From positions 62,001 through 126,000 of the forward strand of contig JAWKTZ010000012.1 in the NCBI GenBank assembly GCA_041398845.1: a DNA stretch of 64,000 nucleotides, read 5' to 3'. A model generated the notes under the pieces. The model saw nothing but the letters and a program-made list of their open reading frames with translations, searched no databases and was not told the origin of the DNA. Positions within the stretch are counted from its first letter, which is position 1, and each line of letters begins with the position of its first letter. Below, piece by piece: positions 55,181 to 62,448 of this stretch. Origin of the DNA: Fuerstiella sp041398845. GTDB taxonomy: Bacteria > Planctomycetota > Planctomycetia > Planctomycetales > Planctomycetaceae. The position numbers were made by a program, and so were the translations under genes.

Positions 55181-55642
55181 ATGCAGATTATTTTTCAATG
55201 CCCGGTCTGCCAGCGCAGTACGGTTTGCCGCCCCGATCCCGCCAGCGCGCCTGTGAAGTGTTCACATTGCGACTGGCAGCGTGACGAAGGAGCCACAGAC
55301 TTTGATGGCGAGTACTGTCGCCGCTGTCGAATCTGCGGATGCAGCGACCTGTGGCGGCAGAAGGATTTTCCTCCGGGACTGGGACTGGCCTTTGTCGCGG
55401 CCGGCGGAATTCTGAGCACCATCGCGTGGGCAAATCATGAACCAACGTGGGCTCTGGGAATTCTGATGGCCTTTGCTCTGGTCGACATGCTGCTGTACGC
55501 ATTCATGAGCGACATGCTGGTGTGTTACCGCTGCCGAGCTCGCCACCGCCGCACCGATCTGGATGAAAACCACACCGCCTTCAACCTTGAAGTGGATGAA
55601 CGCTATCGCCAGATGAAAAAGCGACAGGACGAAGCCGTTTAG
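55181..55642 (+). CDS. Zinc-ribbon membrane protein
   Basis: 153 residues from ATG 55181. Four CxxC-type pairs occur: CPVC, CSHC, CRRCRIC and CYRC, suggesting two zinc ribbons on the cytoplasmic side. Two spans lie at about 68-84 and 88-108 (LGLAFVAAGGILSTIAW, LGILMAFALVDMLLYAF). It ends with a charged helix. Function unknown; it resembles other small planctomycete ribbon-plus-span proteins. Confidence 0.78.
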   Translation: MQIIFQCPVCQRSTVCRPDPASAPVKCSHCDWQRDEGATDFDGEYCRRCRICGCSDLWRQKDFPPGLGLAFVAAGGILSTIAWANHEPTWALGILMAFALVDMLLYAFMSDMLVCYRCRARHRRTDLDENHTAFNLEVDERYRQMKKRQDEAV

Positions 55643-55673
55643 CAGCAGGGTGGTTCCTCAGGTGGAGGGAGGT

Positions 55674-55709
55674 TCGTTTGAGGCGATCTGAAAGACGTCT
55701 GACCAACGT
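55674..55709. repeat. Family A repeat fragment
   Basis: GAGGCGATCTGAAAGACGTC followed by TGACC matches the left arm of family A. It is immediately followed by a family C palindrome; the same pair of elements recurs at 57533-57653. Confidence 0.6.
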
Positions 55710-55712
55710 ACT

Positions 55713-55816
55713 GAAGAGTATTGCTTCGTTTAACCCGACCCGCAGGGGAGGCCAGAAAAAGATCCGTCGACCGGGAGCACCTCCTCCGGGTCGGGTTAAA
55801 CGAAGCAATACTCTTC
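55713..55816. repeat. Palindromic repeat family C, copy 1
   Basis: Perfect 29-bp arms (55713-55741 and 55788-55816), the left containing TTCGTTTAACCCGACCC, with an inner GGGGAGG/CCTCC pairing. Total 104 bp. Confidence 0.92.
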
Positions 55817-55829
55817 ACGGCGTTGGGGG

Positions 55830-55896
55830 CTGACTGGACAGCGCCGGGTTCGCACGTTTTGTAACCCGAAGCGTCAGCGAGGGAACATGTTGCGAT
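55830..55896. repeat. Palindromic repeat family B, half copy
   Basis: CTGGACAGCGCCGGGTTCGC and then AACCCGAAGCGTCAGCGAGG as in the left half of 47440-47576; it stops after TGTTGCGAT, six bases before the stop codon of the leftward gene at 55902. Confidence 0.88.
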
Positions 55897-55901
55897 GAAA
55901 C

Positions 55902-57515
55902 TCAGAGAAATTCGATGAGCAGTTTCTGAGTTTCCTTCAGCAGTTTAGAGCGAATGTAGACCGTGTCTCGGACCTGTTTGTCAGCGCTGACAATCGGGAC
56001 GGCCAGGCGAGCGTAGCCGTCGACGATGGGGAGCTTGCCCTGCATGAAGCCGGGAATGGGTTTGCGATAGCCGTCGCTGCCCACAACAACTCCCTGCAGG
56101 TCGGTCACCGAATACGTTTTGATGTGCTCCGGCAGCCGAACCTGAATGATGATTCGATACGGCTCACCCGGACGAGGGTTCGCGGGTTCCGTCCAGACGG
56201 AAAAACTTCCTTCGCGTACGGCCTGAGCGGGTGATGTATCCACGTGAGTTGTCTGCTGATTTGATGTGGAAGCGTTGTCGGCAGAACTGCTGTCGGTGAC
56301 GGCGGTGTCGCCGGTCGGTTCGGTTCCTGTGGTCGCCAGATCCTTCAGGATCGAATCCGCAATATCCACTGCTCGTTCTTCGAGTTCCGCCGGAGCCTCT
56401 TCGGCGGGCGACGGTGCCGGATCCGGTTCCGAAACTTCCTGAGGCTCGGGTTCCACGGTGTCAATCTGAAACGGCGGGGCTTCAATTTCTTCGGTGGCGG
56501 CAAACGTGGCGTTGATGAGCAAAGCGGTCGCGTTTTCAGGAGCATGCACGATCAGGACGGCCAGCAGAAGCAGAATCAGCCAGTGCAGATAGAATGTCGT
56601 GAACCACATCATCCAGCGACTGCGAACCACCTCGCGTCTGAACCATTCCCGATAGGTTTCCACGTGCGCAGGAGGTGGCTCAACCAGTTGAATGCAGTCC
56701 GGTGTTGACGGGGCAACGACGGTCACGGACGACGTCTGTCGCTGACGCTTCGATGCTTTCACTGCCTTCGATGCTTTCGCTGCCTTCGGTGTTTTCGGTT
56801 GTGATGAGGCTGGCTTGCGGGATGGCCTTGCTGCGGCATCGGAGGCTGTTGCCGTTTTCGCAGCGGTGGCTCGGTCGACGGTCGGTGGTTTCTGTTGTTG
56901 CGCTGGCTGAGGACCTGGAAGTGACACCGGGGCGCTGGACGCCATCGGGGTCACATCAATGGTCGCGGCAAGAATCGCGTTGATGTCAAACTGAAATGAT
57001 CCGGCCACATCGGAATCGTTGCTGATGACATGCGACCTGGCACGCGCCGGGGCGACAGTGCCCGACTTTCGAGGCAACTTCCTGGATTGTTTCGGAGTTT
57101 TCGTGCGGTGTGACTTTGGTCTGGATTTCGGCTCTGCAGTGCTGTGACCTTGTCGAGCAGGTTCTCTGGCGGGATCGTTGTCGTGCCGCGAGTGTTCAGT
57201 CACTGCGGGGACGATCGGAGCAATGCGACCCACGTGAGACCTGCGTGACTTCTTTGCCACGTCCCGTTGCTTCGGTGCAGCGGTGACTGAGCTGCTTTCC
57301 GCGTTTCGACGGGATGATTCTCTCAGCCGCTGCAGTGCCTCCCGACGCTTCCGGGATTCCGGATCGCTCTTTGGAGCCACACGATTCAGGCCGCGTTTCG
57401 ACACCTTCGATACCTTGGGAATGAATGCGACGGAGGAAGTCGGCGTCGCGGGGACTGCTGGCCCGGTGGTCTCGGCTGCCGTGATGACGGACCGATGTCT
57501 GAGGTTTTCGGGCAT
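55902..57515 (-). CDS. Lys/Ala/Pro-rich single-span membrane protein
   Basis: 537 residues. The first ~280 residues are disordered and rich in Lys, Ala, Ser, Pro and Arg, with a short repeat KAAKASKAVKASKRQ encoded by 18-bp units. A single span lies near 295-325 (TFYLHWLILLLLAVLIVHA), then an acidic Pro/Glu-rich linker and a C-terminal beta-rich domain (about 430-537, PGEPYRIIIQVRLPEHIKTYSVTDLQG). Likely topology is a cytoplasmic basic tail, one span and an extracytoplasmic Ig-like domain. No family is recognised. Flanked on both sides by repeat elements. Confidence 0.7.
   Translation of the reverse strand: MPENLRHRSVITAAETTGPAVPATPTSSVAFIPKVSKVSKRGLNRVAPKSDPESRKRREALQRLRESSRRNAESSSVTAAPKQRDVAKKSRRSHVGRIAPIVPAVTEHSRHDNDPAREPARQGHSTAEPKSRPKSHRTKTPKQSRKLPRKSGTVAPARARSHVISNDSDVAGSFQFDINAILAATIDVTPMASSAPVSLPGPQPAQQQKPPTVDRATAAKTATASDAAARPSRKPASSQPKTPKAAKASKAVKASKRQRQTSSVTVVAPSTPDCIQLVEPPPAHVETYREWFRREVVRSRWMMWFTTFYLHWLILLLLAVLIVHAPENATALLINATFAATEEIEAPPFQIDTVEPEPQEVSEPDPAPSPAEEAPAELEERAVDIADSILKDLATTGTEPTGDTAVTDSSSADNASTSNQQTTHVDTSPAQAVREGSFSVWTEPANPRPGEPYRIIIQVRLPEHIKTYSVTDLQGVVVGSDGYRKPIPGFMQGKLPIVDGYARLAVPIVSADKQVRDTVYIRSKLLKETQKLLIEFL
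56748..56801 (-). repeat. Coding 18-bp tandem repeat in the Lys/Ala-rich protein
   Basis: Units 56748-56765 and 56766-56783 differ at one base, and 56784-56801 is a third, more diverged unit. They encode Lys-Ala-Ser-Lys-Ala-like hexapeptides. Confidence 0.75.
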
Positions 57516-57532
57516 CGTGGAATCGTCCTCAG

Positions 57533-57560
57533 AGGCTGTTTGAAAAAAGGGCCGAGCCCC
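57533..57560. repeat. Family A repeat fragment
   Basis: AGAGGCTGTTTGAAAAAAGG then GCCGAGCC matches the left arm of family A. It lies just upstream of the start at 57515 and directly before a family C element. Confidence 0.6.
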
Positions 57561-57580
57561 GGGCCGTGATGAGTTTTGTT

Positions 57581-57653
57581 TCGTTGAACCCGGCCCGGAG
57601 GGGAGGCGATTCTGTCGGCCGGGATCGCCTCCTCTCCGGGTCGGGTTTAACGA
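57581..57653. repeat. Palindromic repeat family C, copy 2
   Basis: 30-bp arms (57581-57610 and 57624-57653) pairing at 27 of 30 positions; core AACCCGGCCCGGAGGGGAGG. It lies between the two single-span membrane protein genes. Confidence 0.85.
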
Positions 57654-57664
57654 TCTGTGTCTTC

Positions 57665-58921
57665 CTACTGTCTGACAAATGTGTATTCGCGTGAATGCCG
57701 AACACCTTCCGGCAGATCTTTGAACTGTTTGGCAATTCGAAAACGACGCACTTCATCGGGAGAATCCAGAAACACGATGACAAGGTGATACACGCTGCCG
57801 GGAATGGATTCGTTATTGCCAAAGTTGACTCGCGCCGCGAAGGCGTTGCCTCGAATACCCACCATCTGCTGGACCCACCAATAGTCGTCGGGCAGGTCGG
57901 AGCGCACGAGCGCAATCGGCCAGCCTTTGGCTCGCGTCACGGCGACAACCGATTCGACCTGGTTCACGCGTCGTGACTCCAGCGGCTGCTGCAGAATGAC
58001 TTCCTCAAGGACATCCGGCAGCTTCGTTCCCGAATCTCCCTGATCTCCGATCCATGTTTCCGAGTTTCCACGAGTCGCCGTGGCGAACGGATCACTGCGG
58101 ACTTCGGGCGTTTTCAGCGCAGAGCTGTCGGCCCTGCGAGCATTGCGACTTCGCGTCCCGTCGGGCGTCGTGTCCTGAGCAGCACGCGGTGGCGGCGATG
58201 CTTCCGCCGCCGGAGACAGCAATGCAAGGTGTCCGGTCGAATCGAAATAGGTCGGACCGCTGGGCGTCTTCTGCTGAGCCAGCGCCGTGTCCATTTCCTG
58301 GTTCAGCACTGCCTTTTCCAAATCAACAGCGGCTTCGTCCTCGGAAATTCCGGCGCTGGAAACCATGGTATCGAGGTCGCTTTGCGCAGCGACGGTATCG
58401 GCTGCTGTCTTCGAGGTGGTGTCGTAGGGAACAGGCACCGTTTCGTCGGAAGAAATGTTCTCAACGGGAATCGGCAGCGCTGCGGCCATATCGGACACGA
58501 CCGGCCTCTCAACCGCAGACTCCGTCATCCGACGACCTGCTTCCTTCGTCGTTACTTTCGGAGTATCGAACGGCAGCGCTGTTTTGGAATCCGAGCGCAT
58601 AGCCACGCGTGTTTCCTGAGGCGACACGGGTTTGCTGAGTTTCGAGGATTTCGACGCAGAGACGTCGGCAGCGGGGCGACTGCGGCTTGCAATGGCCAGT
58701 TTGACGTCGTCCTGTGCTGAAGGTTTCAGAGTCGCATCGATTTCGGCATCCCACGAACGAGGACTGCCGGCCATGTCCTGTGAGCGGTCTGAGGTTCCTC
58801 GAAGATACGGCAAAGACAACACAAGACAGAGTGGCAGAATGGTCATCACCACTGCAGCTCCGACTGTGACATGTGGGTAGTATCGAGGCTTCAACGGACT
58901 GACAATCCTGAACGGATACAA
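57665..58921 (-). CDS. Single-span membrane protein with disordered middle region
   Basis: 418 residues. A span at about 15-35 (HVTVGAAVVMTILPLCLVLSLPYL) is followed by a long disordered Ser/Ala/Thr/Asp-rich region (about 40-290) and a C-terminal domain (about 300-418: ILQQPLESRRVNQVESVVAVTRAKGWPIALV ... HLVIVFLDSPDEVRRFRIAKQF). The C-terminal domain is probably extracytoplasmic. Function unknown. It lies upstream of the Lys/Ala-rich protein on the same strand, with repeats in the gap; the two may act together. Confidence 0.7.
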   Translation of the reverse strand: MYPFRIVSPLKPRYYPHVTVGAAVVMTILPLCLVLSLPYLRGTSDRSQDMAGSPRSWDAEIDATLKPSAQDDVKLAIASRSRPAADVSASKSSKLSKPVSPQETRVAMRSDSKTALPFDTPKVTTKEAGRRMTESAVERPVVSDMAAALPIPVENISSDETVPVPYDTTSKTAADTVAAQSDLDTMVSSAGISEDEAAVDLEKAVLNQEMDTALAQQKTPSGPTYFDSTGHLALLSPAAEASPPPRAAQDTTPDGTRSRNARRADSSALKTPEVRSDPFATATRGNSETWIGDQGDSGTKLPDVLEEVILQQPLESRRVNQVESVVAVTRAKGWPIALVRSDLPDDYWWVQQMVGIRGNAFAARVNFGNNESIPGSVYHLVIVFLDSPDEVRRFRIAKQFKDLPEGVRHSREYTFVRQ

Positions 58922-59172
58922 TGTTGCCGGGCAAAAGGTAGTGTTTTCGCACCGGGAGAACTGCTCTCGGCAAACATACCCGCTGTTCCATCAGTGATGC
59001 TCAGCAAAATGCCGCTCAGCCCACTGATTCGTCCCGAACCGTTCCGGTCAATTGACACAGGAAATCTGTTGCAGTCGGGCAATCTGTGATCGTCAGTCCG
59101 TCTGGTTGCTTTCAAAGACGAACTCTGAGCTGTTACAGTGCCAGCACGATTCTTCAGAGCCGACGAGTGCTG

Positions 59173-59724
59173 ATGACCGCCGACCTTCCTGATTCCTTCT
59201 CACCGCATCAACCGGTTCATCCGCATCCTGCGTGCGCCGACCCGGAACGGCTGCTGCACGAATGCGAGATTCAGCGCACTCGAGCCGGCGGGCCGGGTGG
59301 ACAGCATCGAAACAAAGTGGAAACGGCCATCCGGATTGTCCACAATCCCACCGGCCTGACGGCACTCGCGACGGAACGCCGCAGTCAGGAACAGAACCGC
59401 AGCGTGGCGATCCAGCGGCTACGCCTGCTGCTGGCGATTGAGCTGCGGACGGTGTCCGGATCGGACGTCTATCCGTCGGATCTGTGGACGTCACGTTGTC
59501 GAAGCGGCAGAATTCAGTGCAACGATGAGCACTCAGACTTTCCCGCTCTTCTGGCCGAGGCGATGGATGCCGTCGACGCCAAGAATTACGACGTTCGCGT
59601 CGCTGCGGCGGCGCTGGGATGTTCGACCTCACAGCTTGTGCGTTTTCTGGCGAAGCAGACGGACGCACTGAAGAAAGTCAACGATGCCCGTGAACAGCGC
59701 GGGCTGCGTCGTTTGAAACCATAA
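59173..59724 (+). CDS. Release-factor-like GGQ protein (ICT1/ArfB-type)
   Basis: 183 residues from ATG 59173. The GGQ motif is in RAGGPGGQHRNKVETA (GGQ at 42-44), with IRIVHNPTGL and ERRSQEQNRSVAIQRL typical of RF domain 3 proteins that hydrolyse peptidyl-tRNA in the ribosome. The codon-recognition domain of RF1/RF2 is absent. After the GGQ domain comes a further ~90-residue C-terminal region with a helix-turn-helix-like segment (VRVAAAALGCSTSQLVRFLA), instead of the short basic tail of ArfB. Likely role is ribosome rescue. Confidence 0.88.
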   Translation: MTADLPDSFSPHQPVHPHPACADPERLLHECEIQRTRAGGPGGQHRNKVETAIRIVHNPTGLTALATERRSQEQNRSVAIQRLRLLLAIELRTVSGSDVYPSDLWTSRCRSGRIQCNDEHSDFPALLAEAMDAVDAKNYDVRVAAAALGCSTSQLVRFLAKQTDALKKVNDAREQRGLRRLKP

Positions 59725-59756
59725 CCTCAACCTCAACACACAGAATCTCAAAGTCG

Positions 59757-60728
59757 ATGTCAGCGAACGTGTTTGTCACTCGCGAAATTCCCGCCGCCGG
59801 ACTCGATCGGCTGCGCCAACAGACAAACTGTACGGTCTGGCCGGAACGACTTCCGCCGTCGCCCGAACGTCTGAGGGAACTGGCTCACGGCTGCGACGGC
59901 GTGCTCACGCTGCTGAGTGACCGCATTGACGCCCGGTTCTTTGATGCTGTGGGCGATCAACTGAAAGTCGTCAGCAACTTTGCCGTGGGCTTCAACAACA
60001 TTGATATCGACGAAGCCACTCGACGCGGAATCGCCGTCGGAAATACTCCCGATGTCCTGACAGATTCGACGGCCGATGTCGCGGTGGCTCTGTTGCTGGC
60101 GGCGGCACGATGCGTGAGGGAAGGCATTGAAAACGTCGTGCGGAACGAATGGGAAACATGGGAACCTATGGGATTCATCGGTCAGGATCTTGTCGGAAAG
60201 ACGCTGGGCATTGTCGGGATGGGACGCATCGGTCACGCCACGGCCAGACGACTTCACTTTGGCTGGGGCATGAAGGTGGTGTATACGTCGCGAACGCCGA
60301 AACCCCAGGCGGACTCAGAACTGGCGGCCTCCCGAGTTGACCTGCCGGAGCTGCTGGCGCAAAGCGATTTCGTCTCCGTGCATACCGACATGAATCCGGA
60401 GACCAGTCATCTTTTTGATGCTGCGGCCTTTGCCGCCATGAAGCCCAGCGCGGTCTTTGTCAATACAGCTCGCGGAGGCATTGTTGACCAGAAGGCGCTG
60501 TTTGTGGCTCTGACGTCCGGGCAGATCTTCGCGGCCGGACTGGATGTGACGGACCCGGAACCACTGGCGTCTGACAGTCCTTTGCGAGACCTGAGCAACT
60601 GCGTGATTCTTCCACACATCGCCAGTGCCACTATTGCCAGTCGCAACGCTATGGCCGAAATTGCCACCGACAATCTGCTCGCCGGACTCAACGGCAGACC
60701 ACTGCGACATCAGGTGAATTCTCTGTGA
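59757..60728 (+). CDS. D-2-hydroxyacid dehydrogenase (glyoxylate/hydroxypyruvate reductase type)
   Basis: 323 residues from ATG 59757. The NAD-binding motif GMGRIG (154-159) lies in LVGKTLGIVGMGRIGHATAR. Catalytic residues are visible as Arg in VNTARGG, Glu in VTDPEPL and His in LPHIAS. FAVGFNNIDIDEATRRGIAVGNTPDVLTDSTAD is characteristic of the D-glycerate dehydrogenase subgroup. It interconverts glyoxylate/hydroxypyruvate and D-glycolate/D-glycerate in the cytoplasm. The stop overlaps the start of the ZnuA-like gene. Confidence 0.93.
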   Translation: MSANVFVTREIPAAGLDRLRQQTNCTVWPERLPPSPERLRELAHGCDGVLTLLSDRIDARFFDAVGDQLKVVSNFAVGFNNIDIDEATRRGIAVGNTPDVLTDSTADVAVALLLAAARCVREGIENVVRNEWETWEPMGFIGQDLVGKTLGIVGMGRIGHATARRLHFGWGMKVVYTSRTPKPQADSELAASRVDLPELLAQSDFVSVHTDMNPETSHLFDAAAFAAMKPSAVFVNTARGGIVDQKALFVALTSGQIFAAGLDVTDPEPLASDSPLRDLSNCVILPHIASATIASRNAMAEIATDNLLAGLNGRPLRHQVNSL

Positions 60729-61597
60729 ATCGATTTCTCATCATTACAGTGTTGCTCGCCGGATGTTCGTCCCAGCCATCGGACGGTTTGCCGCCGGTAT
60801 TGCCTGACACGAAGCGTCCGACCGTGGTTGTCACCAGTTACGCGCTGTTTGCCATGGCGACCGAAATCGGAGGCGATTCCGTCACGGTGATCTGGCCTGC
60901 GATGGAGGCGACCGATCCTCAGTTGTGGCAACCCACAGCGGACGACATTCGTCTGCTGCAGTCGGCTGATGCAATCCTGCTGAATGGTGCCGGCTATGAA
61001 CCATGGGTGCAGAACCTGAGTCTTCCCAGGTCTCGCACGATCGACACATCGCTGGCTTATCGTGACCGACTGAAGCCGTTGTCAGGTAAGATGACTCATC
61101 AGCACGGGCCGCAGGGCGCGGCAGTCGCTGGCCAGGTCGTCTCCGCCACGTGGCTGGATTCTGATCTGGCGATCCGGCAGCTTCGACAGGTGGAAACTTG
61201 TCTGGTGGAACTGGCTGATGATTCCGCCGACCGAATTTCCAATCGTGCTTCGAGTCTTGCCGACAGCCTGGAACAAGTGAGTGCCGCTGTTGATGAAATC
61301 GCCGCTCAAGTGCCGGCGCGCCGCGTGGCGGCTGATTCCTCAGACTTTGACTATCTGATCGCAAGTCTGAACTGGGAAAGAATCTCGTCTGGTACGGAAC
61401 CTGCCGACAGCAACGGGACAGAAGTTGTGTACTTCTTTGAAGCCGGCTCACAACAGCCGCTGCCTGCTTCTGCGACTGAACATGGAATGACGCCCGTGAG
61501 CATTGATGTGTGCCGACGCGTCGATGCGGATGAGTCGTTTGTGGAACGGCTGCAGAGCAACGTGGATGCCTTGCGTTCGTTGTCAACAGATCCGTGA
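60725..61597 (+). CDS. ZnuA/metal-binding lipoprotein (SBP_bac_9-like) lacking the metal histidines
   Basis: 290 residues, GTG start 60725 overlapping the previous stop by 4 bp. The lipobox LLAGC places lipidation on Cys14. The metal-ABC substrate-binding fold is visible (PTVVVTSYALFAMATEIGGDS, TADDIRLLQSADAILLNGAGYEPWV), but the three usual metal-ligand His positions are Gln66 (DPH to DPQ), Ala141 (HxWLDP to ATWLDS) and Ser205. One HQHG segment lies in the loop. No ATPase or permease gene is adjacent. Probably binds another ligand or acts in metal trafficking differently. Confidence 0.8.
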   Translation: MNRFLIITVLLAGCSSQPSDGLPPVLPDTKRPTVVVTSYALFAMATEIGGDSVTVIWPAMEATDPQLWQPTADDIRLLQSADAILLNGAGYEPWVQNLSLPRSRTIDTSLAYRDRLKPLSGKMTHQHGPQGAAVAGQVVSATWLDSDLAIRQLRQVETCLVELADDSADRISNRASSLADSLEQVSAAVDEIAAQVPARRVAADSSDFDYLIASLNWERISSGTEPADSNGTEVVYFFEAGSQQPLPASATEHGMTPVSIDVCRRVDADESFVERLQSNVDALRSLSTDP

Positions 61598-61751
61598 TGA
61601 CGTTGGCGTTCGAGTCCGTTTGCTGAGAAAACCAACTGCTGTGAATGGCATCGGGACGGTGTCAGATTGCCGAAATTACCTTAAAAACGAGCCTGAAATG
61701 CGTTTCGGTGGTGAATGACGACCCTTGCGTCAGCTTTCTGGCGGTTGCCCA

Positions 61752-61780
61752 TTGACATTCCGGACCCTGCTTAATAGTTT
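61752..61780 (+). promoter_or_regulatory. Candidate promoter of the HU gene
   Basis: TTGACA at 61752-61757, 17 bp, TAGTTT at 61775-61780. The -10 is weak; an alternative TAATAG at 61772 gives a 14-bp spacer. Position 42 bp before the HU start is suitable. Confidence 0.35.
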
Positions 61781-61821
61781 CCCGGCTTTGATGACCGCCC
61801 CACCACTGAAAGAAATTCAAA

Positions 61822-62151
61822 ATGGCGAAAGCAGCAGCAGCCGACACGGCCAAGGCAATGACCAAATCGGAAATCGTGAGTGCTCTGGCAGAAAGCACCG
61901 GACTCAGCAAGGCAGAGATTTCAAACGTCTTTGCTGAACTGGGAACATTGATCGGCAGGAACATCGGCAAGCGTGGCCCCGGTGTGTTTAACATTCCTGG
62001 CCTGATGAAAGTGAAAGTGGTTCGCAAGCCGGCGACGAAAGCTCGCAAAGGCATCAACCCGTTCACCAAGGAAGAACAGTTGTTCAAGGCCAAGCCAGCT
62101 CGCAATGTTGTGAAGATTCTGCCTCTGAAGGCATTGAAAGACATGGCGTAA
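61822..62151 (+). CDS. HU family DNA-binding protein
   Basis: 109 residues from ATG 61822. After an Ala/Lys-rich N-terminus, MTKSEIVSALAESTGLSKAEISNVF and IGRNIGKRGPGVFNIPGLMKVKVVRKPATKARKGINPFT follow the HU/IHF fold, with the DNA-intercalating arm (KPATKARKGINPFTKEE) intact. It is a dimeric nucleoid protein that bends DNA. The RNP of the beta-arm is replaced by KGINP, which is within family variation. Monocistronic, with a hairpin and T-run downstream. Confidence 0.95.
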   Translation: MAKAAAADTAKAMTKSEIVSALAESTGLSKAEISNVFAELGTLIGRNIGKRGPGVFNIPGLMKVKVVRKPATKARKGINPFTKEEQLFKAKPARNVVKILPLKALKDMA

Positions 62152-62172
62152 GCCATTGCTGGAATTCCACAG

Positions 62173-62197
62173 CCGAGCCTGGAAGACAGGTTCGGCC
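62173..62197 (+). other. Hairpin downstream of the HU gene
   Basis: GCCGAGCCTG and CAGGTTCGGC pair over 10 bp with one G-U. No T-run follows, so it may protect the 3' end rather than terminate transcription. Confidence 0.5.
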
Positions 62198-62215
62198 TGG
62201 ATGAACTGCGGTTTG

Positions 62216-62308
62216 AGACCGCTAATGAACACTGATGAAACGCTGATTTGATGCTGTTCCAACGAGCATTTGATCGGTGTCTGGTCAGCGTTCATTAGCG
62301 GTCTTTTT
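62216..62308 (+). terminator. Large inverted repeat and T-run after the HU gene (repeat family F)
   Basis: Arms AGACCGCTAATGAACACTGA (62216-62235) and TCAGCGTTCATTAGCGGTCT (62285-62304) pair at 19 of 20 positions, and T-run 62304-62308 follows. The long arms suggest a small mobile palindrome now acting as a bidirectional terminator. Confidence 0.7.
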
Positions 62309-62448
62309 GTAACCAGCCCGGCAAACAGCCTGAAGCGACAGGACGTTGTTGTTCCTGACTGTCCGGGCAGGTAACATGAACGGTTGTTCGTCGGCGGCGA
62401 TGTGCCGAACTGACGGGACTGGTTTCTGACTTTAGCCCGAGGTCGCTG

